From Rhizobium sp. Leaf262 (GTDB lineage: Bacteria > Pseudomonadota > Alphaproteobacteria > Rhizobiales > Rhizobiaceae), in assembly GCF_001422245.1 (NCBI RefSeq), contig NZ_LMMM01000018.1, forward strand, positions 477,557 to 541,556: DNA of 64,000 bases. Reading direction: 5' to 3'. Below the pieces are notes generated by a model. The model saw nothing but the letters and a program-made list of their open reading frames with translations. It was not told where the DNA came from and did not search any database. This document shows positions 62,330-64,000 of this stretch, piece after piece. Within the stretch, counting starts at the first letter, position 1. Every line of letters begins with the position of its first letter. Both the position numbers and the translations under genes were made by a program.

Positions 62330-64000
62330 ATGACGAAGAACGTTTTGTTCTATGCCCGTTACTCCACCGACCGCCAGAATGAGGTTTCGATCGAGACCCA
62401 GACGGAACTCGGCAAGAAGTTTGTTGCCGACAGGGACTGGAAGCTGGTCGCGACCTACTCCGACTCCGCGATCAGCGGGACGACATTCACCTCTCGCCCT
62501 GGCATCCAGCAGCTCTTGGCGCACGTGAAGCGCGAACGTATCGATGTCGTGCTCTGCGTCAATGTCGATCGTCTGTCGCGCGATGTCGAGCACACCTCGA
62601 AGATCCTGAAGGATCTGAACTACCACGACTGCGCCATCTGGACTGTCGAGGCCGGCCGGGCGGTCACCGATATGGAGTTGCACATGCGCTCCACGATGAG
62701 CCATGAGCTCGTCGAGCAGGGTCGGACACGCACCCGAGAAGGTATGAAGACAGCAGTACGCAAGGGGAAGGCAACCACTTGCCTCTCCTACGGCTACAAG
62801 CTCTCCCAGCAGCGCGATGCGAATGGTGACCGCATCAAGGGGCTGAGGGAGATCGATCCGGTCAAGGCCGAGATCGTGCGGGGGATCTTCAAAGACTATG
62901 TCGATGGCGTCTCACCGGCAGCCATCGCACAGAAGCTGAATGACCAGGGAGTTCCAGGGGCACGCACCAAATATTGGCGTGATACCACCATCCGGGGCAG
63001 CGTCACTGACGGGAACGGCATCCTGAACAACGTTCTCTACGTCGGCAAGGTGATCTGGAACAAACAGAAGTTCCGCAAGGACCCGACGACAGAACGGCGA
63101 ACCTCTCGTGCGAACGACAGGGACGAATGGGAGTTCATGGACAAACCTGCGCTGCGCATTGTTTCGGATGAGCTGTGGGAACGGGCGAAGCAACGCCAGG
63201 CCGAAAGCCGGGAAGAGTTCGACCGGCACTCGACAAACCGTCTCAACGCGACGCACCGTCCGGAATATCTTCTCAGCCGGATGCTCCAATGTGCCGAGTG
63301 CGGCGGCCCCTACGCAATCAGTGGAAAGGATCGCTATAGCTGCACCAACCGCAAGAAGCGTCTACCGATCGACGAACTCGGCGGCGAATGCTGTAGCAAC
63401 AGCAAAACCATCACACGCCATGAACTCGAAGAACGCGTCCTCAATTGCATACCGGTCGCATTCTACTCCATCGATATCTTCGACCGGATTTCGCAGAAGA
63501 TGATCGCCCATGAGGTGACCAAGCTGAAGAGCGTCCCCTTCCGCAAAGATCAGATTGCGACAGAGCTTGCAAAAATCAAATCGACGCAGGCGGGTCTGAT
63601 GCAACAAATCCAGGACCGGCATGCCGAAGGCCGACCGCGCCTTGCCATCCTAGACGACCAACTGGATGGACTGGAAGTCACGCGTGAGCAGCTTGCCTTG
63701 GAGCTTGCCGCTACCGAAGTGCCGACGGAGGATTTTCAGGAAAAAATTGCGAAGCTGAAGCAGCAGTTCAATCCTGATAATGTCGAGGTTGCCATCCGCA
63801 AGCTGATGTTCCTAGCCCGTAACAATGCCGACGAAAACGCCAAACAGCGCCTGATGCCGATCGTGCGCGATCTCATTCAGACCGTGGTGATTGGCAAGAC
63901 ACCGGGCCACCAGGCGGCGAGCCTGCAGGTCCATGGCGACATTGCCACCATCATGGCATCCATGGAGGTTCTGGATCTCATGGAGCAACAGTTCCTTGCC
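62330..64000 (+). CDS. Large serine recombinase (runs off the window)
   Basis: At least 557 residues are encoded before the sequence ends in frame. Domains: catalytic resolvase domain (NVLFYARYSTDRQNEVSIET with Ser12, DRLSRDVEHTSK with the catalytic Arg region), recombinase domain (GYKLSQQRDANGDRIKGLRE, SPAAIAQKLNDQGVPGA, GILNNVLYVGKVIWN), zinc ribbon (MLQCAECGGPYAISGKDRYS and CC further on) and a coiled-coil region after about 400. All catalytic features look intact. It can integrate or excise DNA between attachment sites, so it is the likely mover of this island. The ATG is at 62330. Confidence 0.92.
   Translation, partial: MTKNVLFYARYSTDRQNEVSIETQTELGKKFVADRDWKLVATYSDSAISGTTFTSRPGIQQLLAHVKRERIDVVLCVNVDRLSRDVEHTSKILKDLNYHDCAIWTVEAGRAVTDMELHMRSTMSHELVEQGRTRTREGMKTAVRKGKATTCLSYGYKLSQQRDANGDRIKGLREIDPVKAEIVRGIFKDYVDGVSPAAIAQKLNDQGVPGARTKYWRDTTIRGSVTDGNGILNNVLYVGKVIWNKQKFRKDPTTERRTSRANDRDEWEFMDKPALRIVSDELWERAKQRQAESREEFDRHSTNRLNATHRPEYLLSRMLQCAECGGPYAISGKDRYSCTNRKKRLPIDELGGECCSNSKTITRHELEERVLNCIPVAFYSIDIFDRISQKMIAHEVTKLKSVPFRKDQIATELAKIKSTQAGLMQQIQDRHAEGRPRLAILDDQLDGLEVTREQLALELAATEVPTEDFQEKIAKLKQQFNPDNVEVAIRKLMFLARNNADENAKQRLMPIVRDLIQTVVIGKTPGHQAASLQVHGDIATIMASMEVLDLMEQQFLA

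Overview
The window looks like accessory DNA of a Rhizobiaceae bacterium (Rhizobium/Agrobacterium type). Pointers are a GlnII-type glutamine synthetase, close homologues of the Ti-plasmid regulators VirA and VirG, a FixJ-type regulator, an ExoQ/O-antigen-ligase-like polymerase, a rhizobial 'urease operon accessory' family protein and DUF1127 proteins. No rRNA, tRNA, CRISPR array, replication genes or virB/virD/virE genes were seen. Decayed genes, one dead insertion sequence and internal paralogues point to a plasmid or genomic island.

Layout. 1-8.3 kb: 3' end of tag, an MDR oxidoreductase, a dead IS3-family element, fragments of a methyltransferase and of a PotF-type binding protein, a TetR regulator, an O-antigen-ligase-like protein, an LprI-like protein, a urease-accessory-family protein and an FAH hydrolase. 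8.8-16 kb: a probable aromatic-compound module (FAD monooxygenase, GMC oxidoreductase, exported alpha/beta hydrolase, HTH-GAF regulator, LigB/LigA ring-cleavage dioxygenase). 16-24.9 kb: VirG-like regulator, VirA-like kinase overlapping a di-haem cytochrome c peroxidase gene, PAP2, EAL protein, small proteins and a cytochrome c. 25-30 kb: two cytochromes P450, a TrmO/VirR-type protein and an MFS transporter. 30-41 kb: lysophospholipase-like hydrolase, short peptide deformylase, phytase-like protein, glnII, a triple-PAS kinase with two response regulators, and a glycosyltransferase. 41-52.5 kb: a second VirA-like kinase without a periplasmic sensor, a frameshifted hydrolase twin beside an OhrR-type regulator, a ketopantoate reductase, methyltransferase, GNAT, SnoaL-like protein, broken LysR, PotF and a broken polymerase.

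52.6 kb to the right edge looks like a separate mobile island. It has a leftward gene set (DUF3102-like protein, PD-(D/E)xK-like protein, an unknown protein, and an FtsH-like protease split into an AAA+ ATPase and an M41 peptidase), a rightward unknown pair, and two serine recombinases, the second running off the window.

Two themes stand out. First, a VirA/VirG-like system lies among three intergenic sites that fit the published 14-bp vir box exactly, plus several near matches upstream of P450, MFS and ketopantoate reductase genes. This suggests a plant-phenolic-responsive regulon without the T-DNA transfer genes in view. Second, the split FtsH-like protease is encoded in a tight gene cluster on the recombinase island. 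A further theme is duplication with complementary loss: the methyltransferase/PotF/polymerase segment occurs twice, at 3.1-5.8 kb and 47-52.5 kb, with different genes broken in each copy.
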